From an uncultured Lachnospiraceae bacterium (GTDB taxonomy: Bacteria; Bacillota; Clostridia; Lachnospirales; Lachnospiraceae): DNA of 64,000 nucleotides. Where the stretch lies: the NCBI GenBank assembly GCA_947631955.1, contig CANRNJ010000001.1:496001-560000 (forward strand). The letters are read 5' to 3'. The translations under genes were made by a program, and so were the position numbers. The notes beneath the pieces are model-generated. The model made no database searches. It was not told the origin of the DNA and saw only the letters and a list, made by a program, of their open reading frames with translations. Shown here piece after piece: positions 43,669 to 52,929 of the stretch (positions are counted from its first letter, which is position 1; each line of letters begins with the position of its first letter).

Positions 43669-44442
43669 TCATTGTACGGCCGCCAACACATCTTCCAGTT
43701 TCATCGTGCCGCCGAACAGGTCGAGAGCGCTGCCGACGGTCACGTTCACTCTGTCCCGTCCAAGCTTTTTCAAAAGTTTCAGATCCTCGAAGCTGTGCAC
43801 GCCTCCGGCGTAAGTGACGGGGATCTTGCCCCATGCGCCCAAAAGCGCCGCCAGTTCCTCCTCGATGCCGTTCGCCTTTCCCTCCACGTCCACCGCGTGG
43901 ACAAGAAATTCGTCACAGTAACCGGCCAGTTCATCGAGAGTGCGCCCGGTCAGTTCCGTCTTGGTATATTTCTGCCACCGGTCGGTCACAATAAGGTAAC
44001 GGCCGTCTTTTTTGCGCACACTGAGATCCAGGACCAGTCTGTCCCGCCCGACGGCGCGCGCCAGTTCGTCCAGTCTGCCATACTCTATCCGCCCGTCTTT
44101 AAAAACATAAGATGTGACGATCACATGACTGGCTCCGGCGTCCAAAAACGCGCCCGCGTTGTCCGGCGTTATCCCGCCGCCCACCTGAAGGCCGCCCGGA
44201 TATGCCCTGAGCGCCGCAGCCGCCTGTTCTTTTGTTTTTTCATAAAAAGGCGAACCGACAGGATTCAACATTATGATATGCCCGTTTGTGATCTTATATT
44301 CACGGTACAGACGCGCATAGAACGCTGCATCCTGTCCGGATACAAAATTTTCCTCAGCTTCACCGCCTTTATCTTTCAGGCTGCCGCCGACGATCTGCTT
44401 TACGCAGCCGTTATGAATATCGATACAGGGTCGAAACTCCAT
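43669..44442 (-). CDS. hisA: HisA-type isomerase of the eukaryotic (HIS6-like) branch
   Basis: The start is taken as the ATG at 44442 (MEFRPCIDIHNGCVKQIVGG), giving 257 residues. It is a TIM barrel with catalytic Asp at residue 8 (CIDIH), phosphate loops (LQVGGGITPDNA, TYAGGVHSFEDL) and a late LFGGTMKLEDV. The segment KYTKTELTGRTLDELAGYCD fits the eukaryotic-type HisA seen in fungi, plants and some Clostridia. It converts ProFAR to PRFAR in histidine synthesis. No other his gene is in the window. Confidence 0.88.
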   Translation of the reverse strand: MEFRPCIDIHNGCVKQIVGGSLKDKGGEAEENFVSGQDAAFYARLYREYKITNGHIIMLNPVGSPFYEKTKEQAAAALRAYPGGLQVGGGITPDNAGAFLDAGASHVIVTSYVFKDGRIEYGRLDELARAVGRDRLVLDLSVRKKDGRYLIVTDRWQKYTKTELTGRTLDELAGYCDEFLVHAVDVEGKANGIEEELAALLGAWGKIPVTYAGGVHSFEDLKLLKKLGRDRVNVTVGSALDLFGGTMKLEDVLAAVQ

Positions 44443-44586
44443 CTTTTCCTCCCGCGCCGTGCATATTTTATTTTCTATCTGACATAATAACATAGAAGCT
44501 GATGTTTTGCACATAAACATTCCGATACCCGGATTTATGCCAAAGCATCACGATTTCTTAAGGGTAATAAGAAGAAGGAGGCAATT

Positions 44587-45183
44587 ATGAAAAAGTTCAG
44601 AGCATTATTACTTGTTTCCGTTATGGTCTTGTCCATGACAATGCTCTCCGCCTGCGGATCAGGCAGCGGGACCGGCGCCGCCGGGAATAACAATACACCC
44701 GCCGCAGATTCCGGCACCGGAGCTGACACGAATACCGAAGGCAATGCGGGCAATTCCCAGAATATCGACGGCAATACCGCAGGAACTGACAACAAAACTG
44801 CAGGAACTGCAGGCAATACTGACGGGATGGATACGACAGGTATGAACGGCAATACCGCGGGTACCGACAACGGCGCCGCAGATTCCATGAACGACAATCA
44901 TAACGTCAATGACGTGACCGCCGGAAATACGGACAACACGGATTCCGTACTGGACAACGTAGGAGATGCCGTAGGAGATGCCGGAAACGCCGTTTCCGAT
45001 GTGATCGACGACGCGGCTGACGGCGTGGAAGGCGTGATCGACAACGCCACCGACGGCACAGGCGCAGGTACCGGAACAGGCACGGGCACAGGAACCGGGG
45101 CCGGAACCGGAACAGGCACGGGTGCAGGTACAAGTACAGGCACCGGCGCAGGCGCGGGTGCAGGTGCGGGCGCAGGAATGTAG
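44587..45183 (+). CDS. lipoprotein of low-complexity Gly/Thr/Ala/Asn repeats
   Basis: A 198-residue lipoprotein. The signal peptide ends in a clear lipobox (MTMLSACGSG, Cys ~23). The rest is Gly/Thr/Asn/Asp/Ala repeats. A middle segment has DNVGDAVGDAGNAVSDVIDD, and the tail is pure GTG/GAG repeats. An AGAAGGAGG site precedes the ATG. It is likely a surface spacer or decoy, and the repeat length probably varies between strains. Confidence 0.8.
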   Translation: MKKFRALLLVSVMVLSMTMLSACGSGSGTGAAGNNNTPAADSGTGADTNTEGNAGNSQNIDGNTAGTDNKTAGTAGNTDGMDTTGMNGNTAGTDNGAADSMNDNHNVNDVTAGNTDNTDSVLDNVGDAVGDAGNAVSDVIDDAADGVEGVIDNATDGTGAGTGTGTGTGTGAGTGTGTGAGTSTGTGAGAGAGAGAGM

Positions 45184-45236
45184 ATTTCGACAGGCAGGTA
45201 CGGCAGGCATCCGTACCGCACGATAAAGACGCACAA

Positions 45237-45275
45237 AAATCCGTCCCTCAGTAACATGCGGGGACGGATTTTTTC
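45237..45275 (+). terminator. terminator of the repeat-rich lipoprotein gene
   Basis: AAATCCGTCCC-loop-GGGACGGATTTTTT stem with a T-run on the plus strand and an A-run on the minus strand. It may also end the fbp message. Confidence 0.85.
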
Positions 45276-45332
45276 ATCTGCACACTGTTATATATCATGG
45301 TCTGCGGCCGTCTGTCTGCCGCAGCGGCTGTC

Positions 45333-47291
45333 CTACCTTTCGATGATCAGGCCGTCCCGATAGGCTTGGAGCAGCTCTTCCAGCTGATAGATGCTCTCCC
45401 GCAGTTCCGCGCCGATATCGGTATCGGCTATCTTCTGGCGCGTGCTGCTGGTTTCCAGTATAACGGAATCCGAGAAAATATCGGATTCATTCAGGATCGC
45501 CGACTCGGTGGACTCAAAGGGTTCGTGGGCCACAAGACGCATCCCGTAAGAGTTGACGACAAGCGTATAACCGGCGATCCCGGTCTTGTCCTGATACGCT
45601 TTGGAAAAACCGCCGTCGATAACGAGCAGTTTCCCGCCGCATTTGATCGGCGACTCTCCCTTTTTGCGCTCTACCGGCACATGTCCGTTGACGATATGGG
45701 AATGATGTTCGTCCAAGCCGAACTCGATCAGGATCTTCTCGATAACGACTTCGTTGTCAAGCAGCTTATAATAACTGTTCTTGGTTTCTTTGTGCATCGA
45801 CTCGTCTTCCAAAAAATAACGCTCGAAGGTCGCCATCTTATCTTTGCCGAACACGGGCGAATTGGGCCCCGCCCATATATACCAGATGATGTCCTGCCCT
45901 TTCAGCTTCGTTTTCAGATTGTTGTCAGCATAGTAGCCTTTGCGCGCATAGTGCTCCAACACATCATACAGCGCTTTCCCGCTGTACTCTTCGCCGTATA
46001 TGTTGACTTTGCTGAAATTGCCTTTATCGTCCATCGGCACGCAGCCGTGATAGAGCAGCATGGAATTATGTACTTTGTATAAGCCGCCTTTGGAGAAAAG
46101 GAACCGCACATGTTTCTGCAGCTTCTCGCACTTGACAAATCCCTGTCTGAGGCGCTCCATGACCTGTTCTTCCTCCGGCGTCAGTTCGTAGGGCCTGTCC
46201 CGGTTGACCGTCGGAAAATCCACATCTTTCATGGCATACGATACCCCGTCCAGCACCAGCGCGTGGTTCTCGTAATCGATCTTGTCAAGCAGCAGCCTGT
46301 CTTCCATTCCAAACTCCGGCCTCCGCATGATCAGCTGCCCTTCCAGTTTAAACTGAATGATGGCTATGGCCTTGTGCATCTTCATATCCAGACTTAAGTC
46401 TTTGGTATCGTAATTCGTATTGTACTTGATCGCAAATGTGCTGCAGTCGGCGTCGCGGTACGCATCCAGAGCAAACGTTGCGAGCGGGATCAGATTGATG
46501 CCGTATCCCTCTTCCAAGGTGTCCAGATTGCCGTAACGCGCCGCCATCCGGATAACATTGGCAATGCAGGCCAGATGTCCGCTTGCGGCCCCCATCCACA
46601 CAATGTCATGATTGCCCCACTGTACGTCCACGGAATGGTAATCGCACAGAGTATCCATGATGATATGCGGCCCCGGCCCCCTGTCATAAATATCGCCTAC
46701 GATATGCAGATGATCGATGACCAGCCTCTGGATCAGGTTGCTCAACGCGATGATAAATTCCTGCGCGCGGCCGATCCGGATGATCGTGTGTATGATCTCA
46801 TTATAGTACGCTTCCTTATCCTGTATCTCCGCCTTCTCCGTGATCAGTTCCTCTATGATATAGGAAAAGTCCGCAGGCAGCGCTTTCCGCACTTTGGAGC
46901 GGGTATATTTGGACGATACTCTCTTCGTGATCTGAACCAGACGGTGCAGGGTGATCTTGTACCAGTCCTCGATAGCGCTGTCGTCTTCCTCCCGCAGGAT
47001 CAGATCCAGTTTCTCTCTGGGATAATAGATCAGCGTCGCAAGGCTCTTCTTATCTTTGATGCTCAGCGTGTTGCCGAATTCTTCGTCGATGGTCCTCCTG
47101 ACAGAACCCGAACCGTTCTTAAGGATATGGTTGAACTGCTCGTATTCTCCATGGATATCCGTCATAAAATGTTCGGTGCCCTTGGGCAGGTTCAGAATAG
47201 CCTGCAGATTGATGATCTCCGTCGAAGCCGCCGCGATCGACGGATACTGCTTCGATAAACTTTTCAGATATTTAAGCTCTATATCGTCCAT
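45333..47291 (-). CDS. fbp: class III fructose-1,6-bisphosphatase
   Basis: A 652-residue enzyme of gluconeogenesis. The calcineurin-like metal motifs are in order: FMTDIHGEYEQF, GDIYDRGPGPH, WGNHDIVWMG, and a late NGHVPVE. The start is MDDIELKYLKSLSKQYPSI with GGAGG upstream. Length and motifs match the Bacillus-type class III enzyme. It is followed by no cotranscribed gene. Confidence 0.96.
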   Translation of the reverse strand: MDDIELKYLKSLSKQYPSIAAASTEIINLQAILNLPKGTEHFMTDIHGEYEQFNHILKNGSGSVRRTIDEEFGNTLSIKDKKSLATLIYYPREKLDLILREEDDSAIEDWYKITLHRLVQITKRVSSKYTRSKVRKALPADFSYIIEELITEKAEIQDKEAYYNEIIHTIIRIGRAQEFIIALSNLIQRLVIDHLHIVGDIYDRGPGPHIIMDTLCDYHSVDVQWGNHDIVWMGAASGHLACIANVIRMAARYGNLDTLEEGYGINLIPLATFALDAYRDADCSTFAIKYNTNYDTKDLSLDMKMHKAIAIIQFKLEGQLIMRRPEFGMEDRLLLDKIDYENHALVLDGVSYAMKDVDFPTVNRDRPYELTPEEEQVMERLRQGFVKCEKLQKHVRFLFSKGGLYKVHNSMLLYHGCVPMDDKGNFSKVNIYGEEYSGKALYDVLEHYARKGYYADNNLKTKLKGQDIIWYIWAGPNSPVFGKDKMATFERYFLEDESMHKETKNSYYKLLDNEVVIEKILIEFGLDEHHSHIVNGHVPVERKKGESPIKCGGKLLVIDGGFSKAYQDKTGIAGYTLVVNSYGMRLVAHEPFESTESAILNESDIFSDSVILETSSTRQKIADTDIGAELRESIYQLEELLQAYRDGLIIER

Positions 47292-47345
47292 AAATTCCTC
47301 CGTGCATCAATGTTTTTCTCCTAACTCTCCTATGATGTAACAGTT

Positions 47346-48104
47346 TTACCCATTGATCACATCACTCATGTCATACATACCCGCCGGTTTTCCGGCAAGG
47401 AACTTGGCCGCCTGAATGGCTCCTTTGCCAAACACGGCCTTGGAGTACGCGCGGTGCGAAAAAGTCACGACCTCGTCCGCGCCCGCAAAGATCACGTCGT
47501 GATCGCCCACGATCGTGCCGCCCCTGACCGCGCTGATGCCGATCTCCTGTCTGGTCCTCTTCTGCCGCTGCTGGCTTCTGTCATAGACGTAACGATACGA
47601 ATTGTCCAGTTCTTCGTTGATGGAATCCGCCAGTGCGATCGCCGTCCCGCTGGGCGCATCCAGTTTCAGATTATGATGTTTCTCCACGATCTCGATATCA
47701 AAGCCCGCCGGAGCCAGTATCGCCGCCGCGTCTTTGAGCAGCTTAAGCAGCATATTGATACCCAAAGACATATTGGCCGATTTTAACACGGCCACTTCGG
47801 CCGACGCCTTCTTCACTTTGGCAAGCTGTTCCTCCGTAAGACCCGTGGTGCACAGCACACAGGGGATCTTCTTTTCCACGCAGTAATCGATCAGACCGTC
47901 TACTGCCGGAGCCGCGCTGAAATCAATGACCGCGTCCGCCTGTACGTCGCAGTCCGCTATTTTTTGAAATACGGGATATGCGTTCTTCCCTTCATCGCAG
48001 GTGTCCACGCCCGCCACGATCTCGATCTCTTCGTCCGCGGCGGCCAGTCCTGTGATGGTCTGGCCCATCTTCCCGTTGCAGCCATGCATGATTACTCTTG
48101 TCAT
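47346..48104 (-). CDS. dapB: 4-hydroxy-tetrahydrodipicolinate reductase
   Basis: A 252-residue enzyme of the lysine/diaminopimelate pathway. It has the N-terminal NAD(P)-binding HGCNGKMGQ, VIDFSAAPAV, the catalytic IVEKHHNLKLDAPSGTA with the substrate Lys, and a closing KAVFGKGAIQAAKFL. GGAGG lies before the ATG. It follows dapA by 58 bp and shares its riboswitch-controlled message. Confidence 0.97.
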   Translation of the reverse strand: MTRVIMHGCNGKMGQTITGLAAADEEIEIVAGVDTCDEGKNAYPVFQKIADCDVQADAVIDFSAAPAVDGLIDYCVEKKIPCVLCTTGLTEEQLAKVKKASAEVAVLKSANMSLGINMLLKLLKDAAAILAPAGFDIEIVEKHHNLKLDAPSGTAIALADSINEELDNSYRYVYDRSQQRQKRTRQEIGISAVRGGTIVGDHDVIFAGADEVVTFSHRAYSKAVFGKGAIQAAKFLAGKPAGMYDMSDVING

Positions 48105-48162
48105 AGAAATCCTCCGTTCCGTTATCCGGTTTTATAAAACGTGATTGGTCAGCTGTCCAACC

Positions 48163-49047
48163 TTACAAAAGACCGTAATGGGACAACGCCGCCTTCAAAG
48201 TTTCCACATTCTTCGGCTCCATCTCCGACAAAGGCATACGAAGCGGTCCTACCTGCTTGCCCATCAGGTTCATCGCCGTCTTCACCGGGATCGGATTCAC
48301 CTCGCAGAACAGCGCGTTGTTCAGTTCAATGAGCCGCAGCTGCTCTTTGGCGCTTCCCTCGACATCGCCGTCGAAGAAACGCTGGCACATGTCATGCATC
48401 TGTCTGGGCGCCACATTGGAAACCACCGAGATCACGCCTTTGCCGCCCAGTGCAAGCAGCGGCACGACCTGATTGTCATTGCCGGAATACAGATCGATCC
48501 TGCCCTCCGCGAGCGCCATCAGCTCCGCCACCTGCGAGATATTGCCGCTGGCTTCCTTGATTGCCACGATGTTGCTGACTTCGGTGCACAGCTTCACAGC
48601 CGTCTGCGGCAGGATGTTACAGCCGGTGCGCCCCGGCACATTATACAGGATGACCGGAAGCTTTACCGAATCCGCGATCTTCTTGAAATGCTCGTACAGA
48701 CCTTTCTGCGTTGCTTTGTTATAGTACGGCGTCACAAGAAGCAGCGCGTCCACGCCGTATTTCTCGGCCTCTGTGGACAGATATACCGCTGTCTGCGTAC
48801 AGTTTGATCCCGTGCCTGCAATGACGGGGATCCTGCCCTTTACCTTCTCCACGCAGAACCGGATCAGGTCCAGATGCTCCTCGTGCGTCAGCGTGGAAGC
48901 CTCGCCTGTGGTGCCGCACACGATGACCGCATCGGTGCCTCCGGCGATCTGCTCCTCCACCAGCTCCTCAAATTTCTCATAATTAACACTTCCGTCCTCA
49001 TGAAACGGCGTGACGATCGCCACGCCTGCCCCTTTAAAAATTGCCAT
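48163..49047 (-). CDS. dapA: 4-hydroxy-tetrahydrodipicolinate synthase
   Basis: A 294-residue TIM-barrel aldolase. It has VIVCGTTGEASTLTHEEH (pyruvate site), LPVILYNVPGRTGCN (Tyr relay) and the Schiff-base Lys in NIVAIKEASGN. GGAAGGAG precedes the ATG. This first committed step to lysine is controlled by the lysine riboswitch at 49229-49389. It forms an operon with dapB. Confidence 0.97.
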   Translation of the reverse strand: MAIFKGAGVAIVTPFHEDGSVNYEKFEELVEEQIAGGTDAVIVCGTTGEASTLTHEEHLDLIRFCVEKVKGRIPVIAGTGSNCTQTAVYLSTEAEKYGVDALLLVTPYYNKATQKGLYEHFKKIADSVKLPVILYNVPGRTGCNILPQTAVKLCTEVSNIVAIKEASGNISQVAELMALAEGRIDLYSGNDNQVVPLLALGGKGVISVVSNVAPRQMHDMCQRFFDGDVEGSAKEQLRLIELNNALFCEVNPIPVKTAMNLMGKQVGPLRMPLSEMEPKNVETLKAALSHYGLL

Positions 49048-49187
49048 GTCTTCTCCTTCCCGGCCGCGCTTTTGCGTCCCTTGTGCGGGGTTTTCCCGCG
49101 TTTTCTCTTTTTTCTCCTCCGGTTCCGCTGGCCGCGCATAAAATATTGTACAACGGAAAATCTCTCCAACATTCCTGTCTGCACATA

Positions 49188-49389
49188 AAAAGCTGACCGC
49201 ACAGGGTCAGCTTCGTTTCAAGATATTTGATAGCGCCCCATCGTTCCGATGACAGTCATACAGCTCTTAACTGTATGCCCAAGGCAAAGTCCGCAGAATC
49301 CTTTCCCTTTCGGCGTCTTCCCCTTTCAAGAGCGATCTCCTATGTCTGCCATATCACGATCTCTACTGATGAAAAACGCAACCTCTATC
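49188..49389 (-). promoter_or_regulatory. lysine riboswitch (L-box) with terminator
   Basis: On the minus strand the L-box elements appear in order: GATAGAGGTTGCG (49389), CATCAGTAGAGA, TTGAAAGGGGAAGACGCCGA, TTGGGCATACAG with its partner CTGTATGACTGTCATC, and the closing GGGGCGCTATC (49239-49229). An intrinsic terminator AAGCTGACC-loop-GGTCAGCTTTTT follows at 49215-49188. It lies ahead of dapA. Lysine binding should favour termination. Confidence 0.93.
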
Positions 49390-49483
49390 TGTTTTCATTT
49401 ATTGTTGGAATCATCATAACACTATACCGCGGGGATGTCAACCACCGCAGGACGGCGGACCGATATGCCCCACCGGACGCTGT

Positions 49484-49984
49484 CTAACCCCATTTTTTGA
49501 ACGGCATGGTCTCCACTTTCGTCACTTCGTCCACCAACATACAGACGTCGTCGTTTAAGGTGATCCCGGTCATGATGATATCCATTTCCTCCGGTTTGGA
49601 AGAAAGCAGGACCTTCAGTTCCTCCACCGTGAGGATCCCGTTGTCGATAAGCCCCAAGACCTCGTCTAAGATCAGCAGGGAACACTCTCCGGTATTCATC
49701 ACTTTCTTGGCAAAATTAAGGCCGTTTTTGATATTCTGGCACTCCTCGGCCTTGCGGTCTTCCGACAGATCGGCAAAATTCTCACTGGATTTTTCAAACC
49801 GGAAGATCTTGATCTCCGGTTCCAGACGCTTGACAAATTCCGACTCCGCCAAACCCCGTCCTTTCAAAAACTGGATAATGACCACATACTCCCCGTTACA
49901 CGCTGTCTGGATCGCCCTGCCCAGTGCAGCCGGAGATTTTCCGTGGCCGTCCCCGCTGTAGATCTGAATCGTGCCGTTTCTCAT
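49484..49984 (-). CDS. cob(I)alamin adenosyltransferase, CobO/BtuR type
   Basis: A 166-residue P-loop enzyme starting MRNGTIQIYSGDGHGKSPAA, with the Walker-like GDGHGKS at residues 11-17 and SLLILDEVLGLIDNGIL as Walker B. It adds the adenosyl group to cob(I)yrinic acid diamide or cobalamin. It is shorter than many CobO proteins at the N-terminus. It is monocistronic, with no cobalamin genes nearby. Confidence 0.9.
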   Translation of the reverse strand: MRNGTIQIYSGDGHGKSPAALGRAIQTACNGEYVVIIQFLKGRGLAESEFVKRLEPEIKIFRFEKSSENFADLSEDRKAEECQNIKNGLNFAKKVMNTGECSLLILDEVLGLIDNGILTVEELKVLLSSKPEEMDIIMTGITLNDDVCMLVDEVTKVETMPFKKWG

Positions 49985-50127
49985 ATCAGTTCCTCACTAT
50001 CTCCCGTTGCAGTCTAAACTTAATATTTTTAAACTTGATATATTTTATCTGCTTATGATAGCACAATCGGGATGTTCGTGCAACTTTTTATATGGAATCT
50101 TGGATCAGGCTCTGCTAAAGCCGCAGA

Positions 50128-50763
50128 TCAGGCTTCCCCCTCGACCATTTCGAGCTTGCTGACGGACACTTCATAGGCCACCCGCCGCTCCAGCTGGTCC
50201 TCCGATATTTTTTTCATATATTCCCTGCTCTGGATCCGGCCCCAGATCGCGCATCGGCTTCCCACTTCAAAATTGCTTGCGAACCTCGCGTTCCTTCCCC
50301 AGCAGATGCACGGTATATAATCGGATTTGCCGTAGGGTCTGTTGACCGCGAGAAGAAGATCCGCGATCTCCCGCCCAAGGGGCGTCTTGCGGTAGATCGG
50401 CGCCTTGCAGATGTAACCGTCCAGAAAGATCTGATTGGTCTTGGCGCTCTCCGCGATTTCTTCCACGAACTCGATCTCCCTCGCAAAAACGGACAGCACC
50501 AGTCTGTTCTTTCTCTCCTCATGTCTGTTATAGGAGCGGAATTGTCCCGTGACGCATATTTTCATTCCCTTGTAATCCTCATTGACGTCAATGAGTCTTT
50601 CCGATACCATCACCGGAATGATATCCGTGGATTCGCTCAGACGATCCACACTGATATCCACCATGTAAAATCCCTCTCCGAAAATCTCGTGGCTGAACGT
50701 GAAGTCGCTCACGATGACTCCCATGATCGCCGCCTGGTTGTTTTCAATCACCTTATCTGTCAT
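50128..50763 (-). CDS. SSB-like protein with two OB folds
   Basis: A 211-residue protein. Two OB-fold-like halves have SSB features (FYMVDISVDRLSESTDIIPV, and DYIPCICWGRNARFASNFEV). The second is the classical SSB pattern of a Trp-Gly turn after a strand. It lacks the acidic C-terminal tail of the main SSB, so it is a secondary single-strand-binding protein of the Lachnospiraceae type. AGGGAG lies before the ATG. Confidence 0.82.
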   Translation of the reverse strand: MTDKVIENNQAAIMGVIVSDFTFSHEIFGEGFYMVDISVDRLSESTDIIPVMVSERLIDVNEDYKGMKICVTGQFRSYNRHEERKNRLVLSVFAREIEFVEEIAESAKTNQIFLDGYICKAPIYRKTPLGREIADLLLAVNRPYGKSDYIPCICWGRNARFASNFEVGSRCAIWGRIQSREYMKKISEDQLERRVAYEVSVSKLEMVEGEA

Positions 50764-50886
50764 GTTTTTCTCCCTTCTACACTTTGGAATCCATCCCAGT
50801 TATTCCTTAAGTATTGTACTATCAATATATAGGAGAATCCGTCAAAATAGAACTGTTAATGGTCGCGGAATTATGCAGACGGTGTC

Positions 50887-50999
50887 GAAACAGCGCGGAG
50901 TCTGGCAGCTGAAACAGCGCGGAGTCTGGCGGCTGAAACAGTGTGGGTCTGGCAGCTGAAACAGCGCGGGTCTGGCGGCATGAAACAGCGCAGAGTCTG
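50887..50999. repeat. five tandem 24-bp repeats upstream of typA
   Basis: The unit GAAACAGCGCGGAGTCTGGC, then AGCT or GGCT, starts at 50887, 50911, 50935, 50958 and 50982, the last one partial. The period varies by one base. The repeats end 64 bp before the typA ATG. The strong GC content against an AT-rich flank and the lack of spacers exclude a CRISPR array. Confidence 0.9.
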
Positions 51000-51062
51000 T
51001 GCCATACTTGCAAGATGCACCCGTTAGTGATATAATAAGCCGGTTTGAAAGGCAGGAAAAAC

Positions 51063-52904
51063 ATGAAGACAACGAGAGAAGATGTAAGAAACATAGCGAT
51101 CATCGCCCATGTTGACCACGGCAAGACCACGCTGGTGGACGAACTGTTAAAACAGAGCGGTGTTTTCCGGGAAAATCAGGAAGTGGCGGAACGTGTCATG
51201 GATTCAAACGATATCGAGCGCGAGCGCGGGATCACGATCCTGTCCAAGAATACCGCCGTCACTTATAAAGGGGTAAAGATCAACATCGTCGATACGCCCG
51301 GCCACGCCGATTTCGGCGGCGAGGTGGAGCGCGTCCTCAAGATGGTGGACGGCGTGATCCTTGTGGTGGACGCCTTTGAAGGGCCGATGCCCCAGACGAA
51401 ATTCGTATTGAAAAAGGCTTTGGAACTGGACCTTCCTGTAATCGTCTGCATCAACAAATGCGACCGTCCGGAGGCGCGCCCGATCCAAGTGGTGGATGAG
51501 GTGCTGGAGCTGTTCATGGATCTGGACGCAAGCGACGAGCAGCTTGACTGTCCTTTCGTCTATGCCTCCGCCAAGGCGGGAACCGCCACCACGCAGCTGA
51601 CGGTCAAGGGAAAAGACATGACGCCTCTTTTCGACGCGATCTTAGAGCATATACCCGCTCCCACCGGCGACCCAGACGCGGGCACGCAGGTACTGATCAG
51701 CACCATCGACTACAACGAGTATGTCGGCCGGATCGGCGTCGGCAAAGTGGACAACGGATCGGTCAAGGTCAATCAGGAAGTCGTCATTGTCAATCACCAT
51801 GACCCGGATAAAATGCAGAAAGTAAAGATCAGCAAACTGTATGAGTTCGACGGGCTGAACAAAGTCGAAGTCAAGGAAGCCCGGATCGGCTCCATTGCAG
51901 CGATCTCAGGCATCGCGGACCTGCACATAGGCGACACGCTGTGCTCCCCCGAAGATCCGGTCCCGATCCCTTTCCAGAAGATCTCCGAACCTACGATCGC
52001 CATGCACTTTATCGTCAACGACTCACCGCTCGCAGGGCAGGAAGGCAGATATGTGACGAGCCGCCATCTGCGCGACCGGCTGTTCCGGGAGCTGAATACC
52101 GACGTATCGCTCCGCGTGGAGGAAACCGAAACGACGGAAGCCTTCAAGGTATCCGGGCGCGGCGAACTGCATCTGTCCGTCCTGATCGAGAATATGCGCC
52201 GCGAAGGGTATGAGTTTGCGGTCAGCAAGGCGGAAGTGCTGTACAAGACCGATGAAAACGGCAAAAAACTGGAGCCGATGGAGTTGTGTTACATTGATGT
52301 GCCGGAAGAATATGCCGGAACGGTGATCGAGAAGCTGAGCCAGAGAAAAGGAGAACTGCTCAACATGGGCGTCGCGTCGGGCGGTTACAGCCGTCTGGAG
52401 TTCTCCATCCCTTCCCGCGGGCTGATCGGCTACCGCGGCGAGTTTTTGACCGACACCAAAGGCAACGGCATCATCAACACCGTCTTTGACGATTACGGCC
52501 CATACAAGGGCGATATCCAATACCGCAAACAGGGTTCCCTGATCGCTTTTGAAGCCGGGGAAGCCATCACATACGGCCTTTACAACGCGCAGGAGCGCGG
52601 AACGCTTTTCATCGGGCCGGGCACAAAAGTATATTCGGGAATGGTGGTCGGACAGAACGGCCGCGGGGAAGATATCGAGTTGAACGTGTGCAAGAAAAAG
52701 CAGCTGACCAACACCCGTTCCTCCAGCGCGGACGAGGCGCTGCGCCTGACGCCGCCGAAGATCCTCAGTCTGGAACAGGCGCTGGAATTCATCGACACGG
52801 ACGAACTGCTCGAAGTAACGCCGCAGAATCTGCGCATACGCAAGAAGATCTTGGATCCTACGCTCAGAAAGCGCGCCGCGATCTCGGCCGCGGCCAAGAA
52901 ATGA
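51063..52904 (+). CDS. typA: ribosome-associated GTPase TypA/BipA
   Basis: The start is taken as the ATG at 51063 ([20 protein letters not shown]) behind GGCAGGAA, giving 613 residues. GTPase motifs: [19 protein letters not shown] (G1), ERERGITI (G2), [15 protein letters not shown] (G3), [10 protein letters not shown] (G4). Elongation-factor domains III/V and the TypA C-terminal domain follow. It helps 50S assembly and stress or cold translation. Confidence 0.97.
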   Translation: MKTTREDVRNIAIIAHVDHGKTTLVDELLKQSGVFRENQEVAERVMDSNDIERERGITILSKNTAVTYKGVKINIVDTPGHADFGGEVERVLKMVDGVILVVDAFEGPMPQTKFVLKKALELDLPVIVCINKCDRPEARPIQVVDEVLELFMDLDASDEQLDCPFVYASAKAGTATTQLTVKGKDMTPLFDAILEHIPAPTGDPDAGTQVLISTIDYNEYVGRIGVGKVDNGSVKVNQEVVIVNHHDPDKMQKVKISKLYEFDGLNKVEVKEARIGSIAAISGIADLHIGDTLCSPEDPVPIPFQKISEPTIAMHFIVNDSPLAGQEGRYVTSRHLRDRLFRELNTDVSLRVEETETTEAFKVSGRGELHLSVLIENMRREGYEFAVSKAEVLYKTDENGKKLEPMELCYIDVPEEYAGTVIEKLSQRKGELLNMGVASGGYSRLEFSIPSRGLIGYRGEFLTDTKGNGIINTVFDDYGPYKGDIQYRKQGSLIAFEAGEAITYGLYNAQERGTLFIGPGTKVYSGMVVGQNGRGEDIELNVCKKKQLTNTRSSSADEALRLTPPKILSLEQALEFIDTDELLEVTPQNLRIRKKILDPTLRKRAAISAAAKK

Positions 52905-52929
52905 TCACAGCCGTGCGCGTCGGGAGGCG

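Noticed and set aside
45297..47258. Long plus-strand frames opposite fbp
   Set aside because: fbp is complete with all metal motifs. These frames have no recognisable domain.
50887..50999. Possible second CRISPR array
   Set aside because: The repeats are head-to-tail with no unique spacers.
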